The notes beneath the pieces were generated by a model. The model worked only from the letters and a program-made list of their open reading frames with translations, searched no databases and had not been told where the DNA came from. The translations under genes were made by a program, and so were the position numbers. This document shows positions 12,235 to 24,667 of a stretch of DNA of 64,000 nucleotides, in pieces. Every line of letters starts with the position of its first letter. The stretch's first letter is position 1. Source of the DNA: Trema orientale (Eukaryota > Streptophyta > Magnoliopsida > Rosales > Cannabaceae); NCBI GenBank assembly GCA_002914845.1, contig JXTC01000002.1:654161-718160 (forward strand). Direction: 5' to 3'.

Positions 12235-13961
12235 TACTATCATAGCGCCCTTCTCTGATTAACCTTTCGATCTTATCTTTCAGGGCGTAGCAGTTGTTGG
12301 TATGGTGTTAAATATCTTTATGATATTGGCAAAACTTATTGGGATCACGTTTTGCCTTATCTCGCTTCATCGGCCCCAGCTAACGATACTGTACCTGATG
12401 ATTTGTGACCGCATAAATATGATCTATAGGTGTATTCAACTCGGTATAGTTGTTAAATCTCATGGGAGTCTTTGGAACTTCCTGCCTCTTCAATTCGGGC
12501 TGCTTCTCAGTTGGCTGCTCATTTTTTCTCTTATTTAACTTTTTGTAATTATTGTTGTTGTTGGTTGTGGTTGCATCTTTAGTTGAATCTTTTCTTCCCT
12601 TCATTTTATGAAGATTCTCGCGTGAAGATTTGACCCTTAGATGTCGACCAACTCGTCGATAGAAGTCTTCAAGAGTTCTGCATTCCCGCTCGAGCAGCTC
12701 TTCCCAGAGTTTAGTTTCAGCTTGCACCCCGGCCATCATCAGAGTTAAAACTCCTCCTTTAGGTGGATTGCTGACTTTTGCCAACTCTGAGGTAAAGTGA
12801 TTAAGATAAGATCGCAGAGTCTCCTCTGGACCTTGTTGAATAGCGGACAAATTGATTAACGGAACAGTGAAATTTTTGGCAGCTTGAAATTGTCTTAAGT
12901 ACATGGTTTGAAATTGCTGCCAAGACGAGATTAAACCGGGTTGGAGTTCTCGAAACCACTTTTTCGCTGCTCCTGTGAGAGTTACAGCAAAACATCTACA
13001 CCATGCAAAATCATAGACTTGGTGAAGCTCTATCAGGTCGCTGAAGTGGTCCATATGATCCTGTGGATCAGTTTTCCCATCGAAAGTGTTTATGTTGGGA
13101 AGTTTGAATCCAGCAGGTAAAGCAGCAGCTCGAACTTCCTCGTTGAATGGCAATTGACGGTATCCACCAACGAGCTCATCATCCCAACTAGCTAGTGCAT
13201 CTAATGCGATCCTCAAATTATGAACATCAATGCTTGGAGGAAGAGCATTAGCTGGTGGCAGGGGGGTCTTTGATCATTGTTATGGTGTACGGCAGGTTGG
13301 TCAGGAAGGGTCTGCTGCGACCTTTGTGAAGACTCTACTGTAATAGTGCGACGGGATCAACTTCGGTCGTGATGATGCGATATTGATCGCTCACAGCTAC
13401 GCCGCTGTTCCAGGTATTGTCTCAGGTCCACAGGGTTTTGCCTTGGCTCCCTACTGATCCTCTCGAAGACACTTCTCGATTGACGATTCTGCTCGCTGCT
13501 TAGACGATCACGATTGACGGTTGTTCTTCGAGAAGGTTGTCCACAATCAGTGCTCGAACTTCCAGTACGGATTCTTGTGGCAAGTCTGCGACCTTACCTT
13601 TGCCCTTGGAGGTGCGATCTGTGTGACGTTCCTGTTGTGCTCTGGGCTGGTCGCGGTTTCCTGCCTCTCGGATCCGAATTCCTTTCTTGGGTTGTCGAGC
13701 AGGACGATCTCTGGGGCGTTCTTGTTGTAGTGGTGTGACCATCTGTCCTTCAGCAAGTCATGGCAGAGAATCATTAATCTAGTTAGTGATTTGCTGAAGG
13801 TTCACTAGAGCATCCTCCATGCGATCTTGTCTTTGGACAATATTCTCCGGTGCGGTCACGGCAGGTTGATCCTGAGTGGGATCGACCTGTGCAGCAGCAA
13901 TGCTTTGGGGTTCGTTTTGGCTAACTCCAGCATTTCTGGTAGTGTTCCTAGTGTTTGCCAT
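12235..13961 (-). pseudogene. Tat-type gag, interrupted
   Basis: A likely start is the ATG at 13961, about 55 bp inside the 5' LTR. The first stretch (13961-13779) ends at a stop. A low-complexity Arg/Gln-rich stretch follows (about 13742-13500). The conserved capsid-like core is open from 13216 to 12380 (278 residues) with NTFDGKTDPQDHMDHF, CRCFAVTLTGAAKKWF and the LNHFTSELAKV segment. Past it a zinc-knuckle-like CQYHKDI-HHTNNC stretch (interrupted by a stop) and CYALKDKIERLIREGRYDS run directly into the RT fragment near 12235. Gag forms the virus-like particle in active elements; this copy cannot be translated whole. Confidence 0.88.
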
Positions 13962-14018
13962 TATTGAAAAAGTGAAATTGACACTGTTTGCTGGAATAGC
14001 CCTCCTTTTAGCGCCAAT

Positions 14019-14475
14019 TATTAGCGGAAATTTTGTCAACAATGAATATAGGAAATTGCGAGATGTGGCTTGTGTGTGAAAAGGATTGATAAATTAAAGC
14101 AAATAAGGAGACACAAATTTTATAGTGGTTCAGCTCCAAAAAAGATGAGCCTAAGTCCATTGTTCTTCACTATTTTCTGGAGAATTACAAGAGTTTCTCT
14201 AAGCCTCAAGGTAAGAGCAAAGAGAGAATTAGAGAGAGAGAATTAGAGAGAAAGTGTATAGTGAAGTAATTGTCAGATGACTGTGAGATGATCAATTATG
14301 AGACTGAGCCCCCCTTTATATAGGTGAGGGTGGCTTCAGGTTTCCCAATTTTGTGAATAGGAAACTACATAATAAAATACAATATAATATTGAGATTGGG
14401 TGACTACACAATAATAGGTAATTATGTCCTCTTCAATTAACTAGTTGCTTTTTTTATGATTTAGGAATGTCAACA
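14019..14475 (-). repeat. Right LTR (5' LTR of the minus-strand element)
   Basis: 457 bp, ending GTCAACA at 14475. It contains a TATATA(G)G-like tract, and its inner terminus is mutated (TA instead of TG in plus orientation). The primer-binding-type sequence starts two bases inside. Confidence 0.85.
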
Positions 14476-15291
14476 ATTTGTGGCGGTCAAAAAACCACAT
14501 AACATAAAGTATTTACTATTTGTTTTTCATCTTTTCTTATTATTTGTGTGTAATATAAAACGTGTGTCACCGTGTGTGTTACAAAGAGAGAAACGTGGGA
14601 AATAGAAATGTAAAAGCGAGTAGTACGAAAGAGAAGCATGTGCGGCTGTCTCACCTGTCCGCGGCCACGCCTTTTCATAGCTCTTGGAAAATAAGCAAAA
14701 AATATTTGTCTTTGGACCCAACCCACCCACACCTATGTCCACTATTATCAATTTTCGTGTCTTCCTTTGTAACAAACATATTCTTCGTGTTAAAAATTGT
14801 TCACATCCTTAATTAATTTTTCTCTTTTTTCTTTTTTGAGCAATTAATTAGTAGTAGTTCGTGTTTTAAAAAAAATAGTACTTACATGGAATATTGAAAT
14901 TTTTTAAATACAAACAATGTATACACTGAAAAATAATATTTGATCCCTAAGGAAAAAAACAATATTGAAACTTGAATTTAAATCTTTTTTTTTTACCTTG
15001 AACAATATTTTGACATTATTACTATTTTAAACAAAAAATTAAATAACAATATTACAGTTAAGTAATGAATTTTTCGTCTTCGAATTGTTCACAAATACAT
15101 CGTGATATTGATGCATGTCAAAGACATTACCACACTAAGTACAAAAGAGCAAATAGGGGAGCCCTATTGGACAGTGTTTTTCATTTTTTTTTTCTTTTTA
15201 ATTTTTTTTTCTTTTTCTAGAATATCTTATATGAGATGTTTTCAAGACCATTGGACAAAAATTGTGCTGGCTTAATTTTGAAGATAATATT
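14476..15291. other. Gene-free spacer
   Basis: AT-rich sequence. Overlapping short frames on both strands near 14490-14816 show no domain, and I see no other structure. Confidence 0.5.
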
Positions 15292-15720
15292 AGAGCTTCT
15301 TCAATGTACGTAAATGCTATTGTTAGAGTTACATTTGACAATAAATAAATAAATAAATTTAAAATAAAAGTTTCACACCAAATTTAAATTTTTACTCCAA
15401 TGCACAAACTTAAAATGCTATTTTTATTGTTTAATAACTAATAAATTGATTTTGTACTTAGTTGAGTACTGAAAAAATGTACTGATTGAATATTAAAAAA
15501 ATATATAAGTAATTGATATGTAGCATTAGAAAGAGTGAATTTTAATAAATTAAAATAATAACATTATGCTACACTTGATGTTATGTGATACTAATTAATT
15601 AGTAGAGTATACGTTAAATTTGACACAAGAAATAGCATTGCATTGGAAGAAAACTTTTGTGTCTTATATGCTAAACTATAACATTATAGCACAAGGAAAT
15701 AACCTTGCATTAGAGATGCT
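15292..15720. mobile_element. MITE of the GAGCATCTCCAATG type, copy A
   Basis: The left end AGAGCTTCTTCAATG and the right end (inverse of AGCATCTCTAATGCAAGG) are imperfect inverted repeats. The interior has a characteristic TAGTTGAG.ACT.AAAAA.TGTA.TGA.TGA segment and repeated ATGCTA words. Related copies lie at about 18980-19285 and 31325-32208, and a fragment at about 15880-16060. Non-coding. Confidence 0.6.
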
Positions 15721-15879
15721 AGAATACAGTAACCACAATGTTCTAACATATAACTAAAGTTAAATTAAGTTGGCTAAACCATTACTGACTCATAATAGAA
15801 AAAATTGTTCATATATCCCAATGCCGGGACTTAACTTCAGGATGCCTATGAGGTGGACATTCTTTCTTGTCTTCCCTCC

Positions 15880-16060
15880 TAAGACCACCTTCAATGTAAA
15901 TGATATTCTTAGAGTTACACTGGACACAAAAAAATAGCAAATGGTATCTTTGACAACGAATTTAGAATTTTTATTACTGCACTATGCTATTTTTAATTTG
16001 TTATTATTTAAAACGTTATTTTGGAATGTGATAAATTTTTTATAATTAGTCACTAACTAA
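15880..16060. mobile_element. Fragment of the same MITE family
   Basis: ACCTTCAATGTAAATGATATTCTTAGAGTTAC-like sequence repeats the left end of the copy at 15292. It is truncated on the right. Confidence 0.4.
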
Positions 16061-16724
16061 AATATTAAGTCACAAATAATATGATAATTATACAATATGG
16101 GGTCAATTAAGAAAATGTGACGTGTCAAAACTATACTAGATAAGAGAAGGCTTTCATATCCTAAGACAGGTGTTAATTTCTTATTGGGATATTGCCAAAT
16201 TTATCAAGAAGCTTGTGCTACATCATTACAACACTATGTGTCGCAGTAGTATTGGCACATTTGTCAAGCTTGGAGTGGGGAACCTACATCAAATCACAAG
16301 TCGCCATGTGGCATAAATAGATTGAACCACTTGTTATTCTTAGTTGGGTGACATATGATACCCATCGGTGTCAAGAATTCATTGCACCTCGTCACTAAGC
16401 ATGAAGTGGCAATGCGCAAAGCTTTATTTTATTTGGAAACGACACATAGCTCGCAAGGTGTCAACAAGCCAAGACCCCCAAAACCGGTTATATCACCTGC
16501 ATGCACCATTCCAATTGCCTATATAAAGGCTTGTATTCCTTGTACTGAAGGAGAGAACTGATGCTCGTGTACTCTATTTACTCTTTAATATTATACCGCC
16601 AAATAAAACACCAAAACTTTTCATCAATTCCATATCTTCATCCACATATACATATTTCTCTCACTTCTTCTTTATACTGTTGCCATCTTTTTGATCCTTT
16701 GTCCATAGTTATGTATTACTCCAT
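16061..16724. other. Gene-free spacer, possible LTR-like promoter region
   Basis: Contains CCTATATAAAGGC at about 16518-16530, a good TATA-like word, followed by sequence rich in CT. It may be part of an old LTR, but I find no partner copy and no coding region. Confidence 0.3.
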
Positions 16725-18490
16725 TTATCTTTCCCTTTCTCTATCTTTAGCCAAGCCATAATTCATCTTTCCTATTCACGTTTTTTTTTTTAATTTTATC
16801 TTTTCCTTGAACACTTATCTTTTCCTTGAACACTTCTTCCCTCACAAAGACCAAATTACTCCTCGTACATATACATACATCTATATATATATATATACTC
16901 ACATACGCATCTACACATCAATATTCTAATTTTCTGTCTATCTATTTTTCCTATCTCGCACCTAATTTTGTGGTTCATTTAATCACAAAATTTATTATCT
17001 TTATTCCAATTTCATAGATTTTGGGGTACTGACTACTCCACGGACTCATGTTTCATATCTTTGTGGTGCTTACAACTAATATAATAATTAACATTTAAAT
17101 TCTGCAATTTAAATTACTCGCAGATCCGTGTGGAAGAATTGTTTAGCAAGCTGAGTTGTAGCTTATAATTAACATTTATCTTTCTCTTTCTCTATCTTTA
17201 GCCAAGCCGTAATTCATCTTTCCTATTCACATTTTTTTTTAATTTTATCTTTTTCTTGAACACTTCTTCCTTCACAAAGACCAAATTACTCCTCGTACAT
17301 ATACATACATCTATATATATATATATATGGGTGATGTTTTAATGGAGATTTTTGTTTTTACTCTATAGATGGGTACTTTGACTAAGTTGAAAATAACTTG
17401 CAATAGCAAGTTATTTTTACCTACAACTATTCCATTCTAATTTTTTGAGAGAATCATCTTTCCATTGAGGAAGGAATAAATTTTTGGAATGACTTTTTAA
17501 AAAAAGACAATTTGGAATTGATTTTTTAAGAAAGAAGTTTTGATAAAATATATTCCTATTTAATAGTTTTATATATAGTGTTATTGTTTTTTTGAGAATA
17601 TATAACGTTAGTTTCTTTTTAGAGGATATATACCGTGGCTCTTCATCGGTTGATTTTGGTTCTACATAAAAAAAATTAAAAGAAATATTATTTAATAGTT
17701 ATATATATATAATTAGTTGTTGTTGTTTTTTTCTTTTTTTTTTTGAGAATATATATAACGTCAGGCTTTTTTTTAGGAGATATACAACATTAGTTTTGAA
17801 ATTATAAAAAAGGAAGAATGATTTGCTGATTGAAACGTTTTGATAAAAGAATTAGTATTTAATAGTTTAATATATACGGTCAATTGTTTTTTTTTTAATA
17901 CAAATACATGAATTAACAATGGAATGGGAATGGGAAAAAAAGAATGGGAAAGGAATTTAAAAAAAAAAAAATTATCCAACTCATAGGTCACAAACAAATT
18001 ACCAATTTCTTAAGTCATAAATAACTTTCTATATTTATATATGTATTAATTATATTTTCTTTTTAAATAAAATTACTAATATCATTATTACCATCAGATT
18101 AAAATTCAATGGCTCAAATTAGAGTACCCATCTATGGAGCAAAAACAAAAATCTCCATTGAAACATAACCCATATATATATATATATATATATTTTTTGG
18201 TGAAAATCGTATATATATATATACTCACATACTCATCTACACATCAATATTCTAATTTTCTGTCTATCTATTTTTCCTATCTCGCACCTAATTTTGTGGT
18301 TCATTTAATCACAAAATTTATTATCTTTATTCCAATTTCATAGATTTTGGGGTACTGACTACTCCACGGACTCATGTTTCATATCTTTGTGGTGCTTACA
18401 ACTAACATAATAATTAATATTTAAATTCTGCAATTTAAATTACTCGCAGATCTGTGTGGAAGAGTTGTTTAGCAAGCTGAGTTATAGCTT
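16725..18490. repeat. Tandem duplication of about 450 bp, second copy split by a transposon
   Basis: Copy 1 is at about 16725-17175. Copy 2 starts at about 17176, runs to the AT repeat at 17328, is interrupted by a TIR element (17329-18171) and resumes at about 18205-18490. The two copies share long identical stretches, for example CTCCTCGTACATATACATAC and GGGGTACTGACTACTCCACG. The duplication therefore came first and the insertion second. Confidence 0.85.
17329..18171. mobile_element. MULE-like TIR element, 843 bp, non-autonomous
   Basis: Terminal inverted repeats of about 50 bp with few mismatches: the left end begins GGGTGATGTTTTAATGGAGA, the right end inverted begins GGGTTATGTTTCAATGGAGA, and both continue to ATAGATGGGTACT. 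It is inserted in an AT microsatellite, so a target duplication cannot be delimited. The interior is AT-rich with several (G)AGGATATA.AACGTTAGT-like repeats and no coding frame. Classification as MULE-like rests on the long G-starting TIRs. Confidence 0.8.
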
Positions 18491-18979
18491 ATATGACCCT
18501 TATTTGCAACTGCCCACATTATTTTTTACTACTTTTAATACTTGTTGATCCGTGATTCTGAGTTGTTTAGCAAGCTGAGTTGTAACGTATACGATCCTTA
18601 TCTGCAACCGTTCATATTAAATTCAATATTTTACATTCTTGTTATTTATTTTCAGTATTGTTTATTTATAGTTTTGACTGAATGGCTGGAATCACCTATG
18701 TCAGAAAACTAACTGTCTTTTTATTTGTTCTTGACCATATGGACGGTATTATCTGTGACAGAAATACTGGCTATCTAACGCGTGGTAATGGTCATTGAAA
18801 CCACTCACACCTGTTTACTTGCAGGTTGAGTTGTCAAAGACGCCAATAATTTTCTGATACGTAGAATCGTATCATTATAATTTTTCACATCATTTTCTCT
18901 ATTTTCTACCACTATCTTGTTTATTATTAATTAAGTATTCTTACGCTTAATTAATTTCTCTCTAATCAAATTACTAAAA

Positions 18980-19285
18980 AGCACTCCCAGAACAAACGTT
19001 AATAAGTTAATTTTGTAATTAGTTGAGCACTAAAATAATGTATTGAGTGAGTATGAAAAAGTGTATAAGTAATTAATGAAGCATTAAAAAAAAAATGTGT
19101 ATTTTAATAAAATTTAAAATTATAAAATTATGCTATACTCGATGCTATGTTTGAGATCATGCAATATAGTACATGTTAAATTTGGCACAACGAATTGCAT
19201 GGAGCCTGGAGGAGGATTTTTATGCTATATGCTGATAAGTTGTAGCGTTAACACAATGAAATAGCATTTTAGTAGAGATGCTCTT
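18980..19285. mobile_element. MITE of the GAGCATCTCCAATG type, copy B
   Basis: Shares the TAGTTGAGCACTAAAATAATG segment and the right end (TAGTAGAGATGCTC) with the copy at 15292-15720; the left end is truncated. Non-coding. Confidence 0.55.
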
Positions 19286-19365
19286 AGTATTAAGGTCAGT
19301 CGATGAAAACATGAAGCGTAAATATGATGGAAAAATGATCTCGCTCACGATGGCCAAACTGAAAC

Positions 19366-20825
19366 TGTAAAAACCCATTTTTGAGGGCATAATGGGGTTT
19401 TCACAAAAATTCAAATTAAAAATAGTAGGAAATGGGTTATTTTGAATTTGGGCTAAAATGAGAAAAGTTTATGAAAGTTGGGGCTGTTTTGTAATTTTCG
19501 GGGACTTATTTAAAGAGAAACTCAAATCAGGGGCCTTTTTGCAAGCCTAGAAGTCTGAAAAGCCCAACCACGTCAGCCATTTGGCAGATGCACCCCAAAT
19601 TAACCCAAAATTCCTAAAATTACACCATTGCCTTTCACATTCACGACCACTTTTCTCGTCGCCTTCTCTGCCCCTCGACCCCAGACCGCCATCTGCCTCC
19701 ACCCAGATCGATGCCCTAGCCCAGCCACCTCCCATCTCACCCATAAAGCCATTGTTCGAGCCTGTGGATAGAGAAAGAAGGCTGTGAAGTCAACGCCCTC
19801 TCGCGGTCATTATCGGCAAAATCAATGCTATATATGGGTCTTCACCTTCGGCAAGTACACCCCTCCCAAGCCAGTGCAAGCATATTCTAATCTTTGTTTG
19901 GGTCTAATTTGTTTCCTGTGAGTTTTGGACATTCAATCATATTCAATAATGTTGGTTTGAGATACGATTTTTCGTTCGGGCTATCAACATGAGATTTCAT
20001 TGTCGTCTTTGGAGTATGCTCGTCATGAAGTTTGATATATAACATAACTATGCTTGCATCTGGGCATTGAACTCAAGGCTGCAAGGCTAAGGATTACTTC
20101 GTTTTGCATGTCAGTGATCGGGTTTCATCTTGAACCCTAATTGGATAAGTAATGTAGCTATACTAGCTATTTTCAATGTTGCAGATGCGCTCGTGACCTC
20201 AAAATTGCCATTCGAGGCTCAGGTGGAAAAGTCACCTACCAAAATGAGTGACTCGAGCCTCGGAATTACTTCCTGAACCTCCGATTAGCCGCTCTTTGAC
20301 ACCACAAGCATCTGAGTTAGCTATCACGGTGAGGTAGAGACTCAACTACCATATTTTTTATGTTCGTGCTGATTAAAAAATTGATTATGTTCCATATTAT
20401 GACCTTTGTGAATATTGAATTTTGTAGACAATTATGATTAGTTTTGAATGATGTGCACTATATTGTATTGATTTAGAATCTTCTATGTGGAGAAAAAAAA
20501 AACTTATAATTTATAAATAATACAGCTGTTATAATGTCCGATTTTATAAAAATCTAAAATGACTATTTTATGAAAAATCAGAGCATTATTTAAAAATAAA
20601 ACTTTTGAATGTTTATTTTATATACTTTTTCATATTGGACGTGCCATAGGATCATATACGAATATTATATCAGAATCATGGGTTTACAGGTAGCACTGTC
20701 TACCACTTTTAGTGCAGAATTCATAAATCTGCATAGAGTCTTATTCTGGTAATCTCCCTTATGGCAGGTGTAAGCACTAAGTTGTCCTTCTGGGGTATTT
20801 TGGGTCGGCGTTAGGTCTGGTTATA
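19366..20825 (+). repeat. Candidate solo LTR of a gypsy-type element
   Basis: Starts TGTAAAAACCC, has a TATTTAAAG word near 19507, a GC-richer middle (19580-19800) and ends near TTAGGTCTGGTTATATTAA. These are features I associate with large plant gypsy LTRs. No second copy exists in the window and no target duplication is evident. Short frames at 19547-19787 on both strands are by-products of the higher GC content. Confidence 0.3.
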
Positions 20826-20954
20826 TTAATACTAGCATGCTTAGTTCATGATGAGATAATCCGAGCTTATGAGTTTTGAGTGATTTATATTATATAATAG
20901 ATGAGTTGATTTCTATATTTGTTTGTGATTTCATATATATATATATATATATAT

Positions 20955-21190
20955 GGTTGCCAATCCAGTATGTATTTTTTTTTTTACCTATGTGTAGGTA
21001 TTTTTTTTTTAGCCGTTGGATCATCATCTAATGGTGATCCAACGACTATAATGATGTGCATGAAAAGACGTGCATCATTAATGTTATTTCTCTCTCTTAC
21101 TTTTTAATATAAAAAAATGTGTAAAAAAAAATTTTCATTGGCCAAATTGATACCTATGCATAAGGTAAAAAAAAAAATACCAACTTATAG
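20955..21190. mobile_element. MITE, copy 2 of the 8542 family
   Basis: Same order of landmarks as 8542-8813: CCAGTA.GTATT, T-run, GTTGGATCATCATCTAATGG, GACGTGCATCATTAATG, then an A-run. The right terminus is eroded into an AT repeat. Confidence 0.6.
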
Positions 21191-22454
21191 ATATATATAT
21201 ATTATCGATTTGGAAAATGATATATGTATATGGTTTATGAAATCTTTTTGGATTAATCTAATAATGCAGGTACTTTCCACCACAAAAAGCTTTTAAAAGG
21301 TAGCTATCCTCCTATGCTCACCCTTCTATGCTCCTTCCTCAGGTGATGTCCAATATGATATAAGCGGTCAAAAGTCGGATTAGGAGACTATCTTCTTTTA
21401 GTAGTTCATTTTCTTGGTAATGCATAAAACTTTTGATCAAGAATCAGATTTTTGTTATTATTTGAATTAATTAGAACTTATTTAGCATTAAACCAAAAAT
21501 ATTACTTCTCTAGCAAAACCAAAAATATTACTTATGATTCTAGCTATAAACTATTATGCCACATTAGTATTCAATGCTTATGTGTGGATGATGATGACGC
21601 ATAGACTTGAACTCAATAACGCCTTTCTAATTAATTATCAATCTATTTTTAGTAGTGAAAACTAAACTGTAAGATTGGTTCACTAGTTGGAATTTCCAAT
21701 ACTTTTTGAAAATAGAACTATTTCACAATTTAAAATTTTTGGACATTTTTATAAATAAATTAGTCTTGGGAGTATGGCGTGGGTTACTTCAGCACCGTAG
21801 CACCTTAGTACTCGAATATTGGCTCGAGAAATTTTCTCTAATCGCTTTTTACTTTGAAAAAGCAGTGGCACTTTGTATCCTTGAACCGATAACTATCTTT
21901 TGGCTAACCTAACCTCCTCTATCCCTAGAGACCAACAATGGGTGGTAGTAAAGAATATTCACCTATTGTCCATCGTATGCCTTTTGGCCTAATCTTAGGC
22001 CTTGACTCACCCTCTATGGACAAACCTAGCAGAGGAACCCTTAGGTTTTCAGGACATTAGATTTTCACCAATATTTGTATTACTTAAGCTGATATTCTTA
22101 CTTCCGCTTCTCTACCACTGCTTATGGGCAAAGTTATAAGAACAAGACTTTTTAATACTTTGTCATGTTACAAACCCAGTTGAGAGTTTGAACACCATAC
22201 TATTTCAACCAAAAATATAACCCTATTAAATGTATAAATCAAATTTCATTTTTTCTAAATGTAAGTGAAATTTCCATTCTGCTACTAGCCCGGAGTTCGG
22301 GTCATAAAAGAAACAAAATAAAAATTTAACAATAACAAAATGATGCTTTAATTACCAACACCGTGTATAAACTATTAAAAGATTAAAAAAATGACAGCTA
22401 GAGTTTGAAAGAGGGGAATCTATTACACCAAATCTGTCGATTGAGGGTTTATTT
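21191..22454. other. Gene-free spacer
   Basis: No coding region or clear repeat. A 68-codon frame near 21706-21912 has no recognisable domain. Confidence 0.5.
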
Positions 22455-23151
22455 TAGTTTTTTATCTACTCCTACATATCATATGTTATTGGTTAAAAAT
22501 CAAATTTGTAGCGGAAAAATAGACCCAAGCATATCAAAAGAAAAAATTCACGAAACTTTTTAATTATATGAGTTTACAACGTTAATCATAGAAATCTGAT
22601 TATAGAATAACAAAGAATAAGATTCATAACCTCTTGAAGCCTACAAATGTATCCTCACTTTCCTGTTTTCTAAACAGCATGTTTTTCAAGCCAAGCTCCA
22701 ACACCAATGGATTAACATATGTACGTAAAGAATAGTAATCTCATATTATTCTGATATTGCAATATTCTCAACACATGAGATTGCAAGGTTTGTTTCTATA
22801 GAGAACAGGCAAATTCTTTTATTTTTTCTCTCTTACTTTTGGAGGCTTTGTAGAAAAAATAACACTTATGCACTTTCAGTGCTAGGGTTTCTCTTTTAAT
22901 AGCTTTTAATTAAATAATTTAATAAAATATTTAATTAATCTAATTAATTAATTAATTAAAAGATAAAAGCCCTTCTGGCCTTCTGGGGTTACAGGCCACC
23001 TACAGGTTTTCGTGGTTGGCGTGTAACACCCTGTCCCTAATGGGTGTTTTAGTTTTTCTAAAATTATCTAATATTATATTTTCCTCAAATATCTCCATTA
23101 TTTGCTATATTATATTCAAAATTTAAACATAAATTAATTAGAAAATTATTA

Positions 23152-23514
23152 TGGACCCGTTTGGTTCACCTATTTGAATGTGTGTATTTGAATGAAAATT
23201 GTAGAATGTGTTATAATTGGAATGGGAGACATTTGAATGGAAAAAATAGTAGAATGTGTTGTAATTAGAATGGAAGCATTGGAATGGACCATTCAAAAAC
23301 ACCTCCTCCCCTCCATTCTCATTCAAGACAACAAAAAAATCATTTCAATAGTTAACTTTTTGGATGGACCATTTAAATGGAAAAATTGAATTGTTGAAAC
23401 AAACACACATTCTAAAAGATCATTTGAATGGAAAAACTGAATTGTTGAAACAAACACACATTCAAATGGATTTTCCATTCTAATGGAATGAAATGGTTGA
23501 AACAAACGGGGCCA
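23152..23514 (-). mobile_element. hAT-type MITE, copy 1 (inverse of the 43651 copy)
   Basis: About 363 bp, with the ends GGACCCGTTTGGTT and AACAAACGGGGCC. It is filled with CATTCAAATGG/CCATTTGAATG words in both orientations and TTGTTGAAACAAACACACATT repeats. The same element lies in opposite orientation at 43651-44012. Reading frames here come only from the repeats. Confidence 0.8.
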
Positions 23515-24071
23515 TAATCTCTTTTAAGAGAGTATTTTGCACCAACTATAGAGATATTCTCTCTATAGTTAGTGTGTGAGAGCTATCCACTAGCAATATA
23601 CTATTTATTTATTCAAAATTAATTAGTAAAATAATAATGATTATTAATTATAATATGTTATTAGAAAAATAATTTTCTGAACATATTATCAAGTGTGTAA
23701 TAAAAAACTTATGGACCTCTAATTTAGGCTCCAATAAATTTTGATAATTAACTAAACCTTTTAATTAATACTTGACTAAAAATTTGAAATTGCAACCTTG
23801 CAATTACATAATTTATTTTACTCATTAAACAGTAAGCAATCCATTGATTTAATCACTACATATAATTCAATTCTCCATAGACGATTCGTAATTAAAACTA
23901 GGCTAAATTCTTTTTACCTCTCCTATTATCTCTTTATCCTTATGTACTGTTAATTCTCTAATGAAAAATTAATTTATGAATTTATTATAAATGGAGTACT
24001 CAAACTGTTTAAGTCCTAAATTAAGACACTAGGGAATCATCTTTCTGACTTCTCTCATGAAAGAATGGATT

Positions 24072-24667
24072 ATGGGTGGCAATTTGGATTATTACATAAC
24101 AACATGACACGATTTTTACGGGTTAGTATTGACAAAAAAAAGGTGTGAGTTGAAATTGGGTCGACCTGCTTGACGCGAATTAAGAAACGGGTTGGATTTG
24201 GATCAACCCGCCTGACATGAAATTGACTCATTTGATCCACTAATAAATATATATATAATTAAATAATAAAAAATATTCTTAATTTAAAAACTAATAAAAA
24301 AAGACAAAATAATATAAATTTTTATTGTGTATTATAAATAAATAGTGAATACTTTAATTTGTATAAAAATATTTTCACAGATAATTTATTATTATTTTTC
24401 TAAATAAGGCTAAAATAGTCCTTAAAAAGAGAAAAGAAAATAATAGTAAAATATGTGATTCACAAACAGGTTGGCACGTCAAAAATAGGTTGTGAGTTAA
24501 GTATTGTTTATCTAAACGGGTCGATTTTAGGTCAACCCATTTCTATGTAGGTCAAGTTACTGTTGAGGATTTTTTTGACATGTTATGTTCGGGTTGAACA
24601 AATTTATGTATATTATTGGACATCAACCTGACAGAAACTCAATCCATTGACATGAATTGCCACCCCT
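24072..24667. mobile_element. TIR element, 596 bp, flanked by a 10-bp direct repeat
   Basis: Left end ATGGGTGGCAATTT, right end GAATTGCCACCCCT, inverted. The direct repeat AGAATGGATT flanks it at 24062-24071 and 24668-24677, a convincing target-site duplication. The interior is rich in GGGTCGACC/GGTCAACCC-type words. A 9-10 bp duplication suggests a MULE-like superfamily, though hAT (8 bp) is possible. Non-coding. Confidence 0.82.

Larger units (their letters stand above)
8920..14475 (-). mobile_element. Defective Ty3/gypsy LTR retrotransposon, Tat lineage
   Basis: Two direct repeats at 8920-9365 and 14019-14475 flank Gag and reverse transcriptase/RNase H remnants, all on the minus strand. 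The outer ends are inverted (TGTTGAC at 8920, GTCAACA ending at 14475), as expected of LTRs. Inside the right (5') LTR a primer-binding-type sequence starting TGGCGCTAAAAGGAGGG lies at about 14000-14016. Gag and RNase H resemble the plant Tat (Ogre/Retand-like) clade. No protease, no N-terminal reverse transcriptase and no recognisable integrase remain, so the copy is non-autonomous and broken. I see no 5-bp target duplication. Hand comparison of the LTRs gives about 94% identity, implying a fairly recent insertion. Confidence 0.9.

Noticed and set aside
23138-23505. His/Ser/Asn-rich frames (also 43531-44086)
   Set aside because: They are translations of repeated CCATTCAAATGG words in the hAT-type MITEs.
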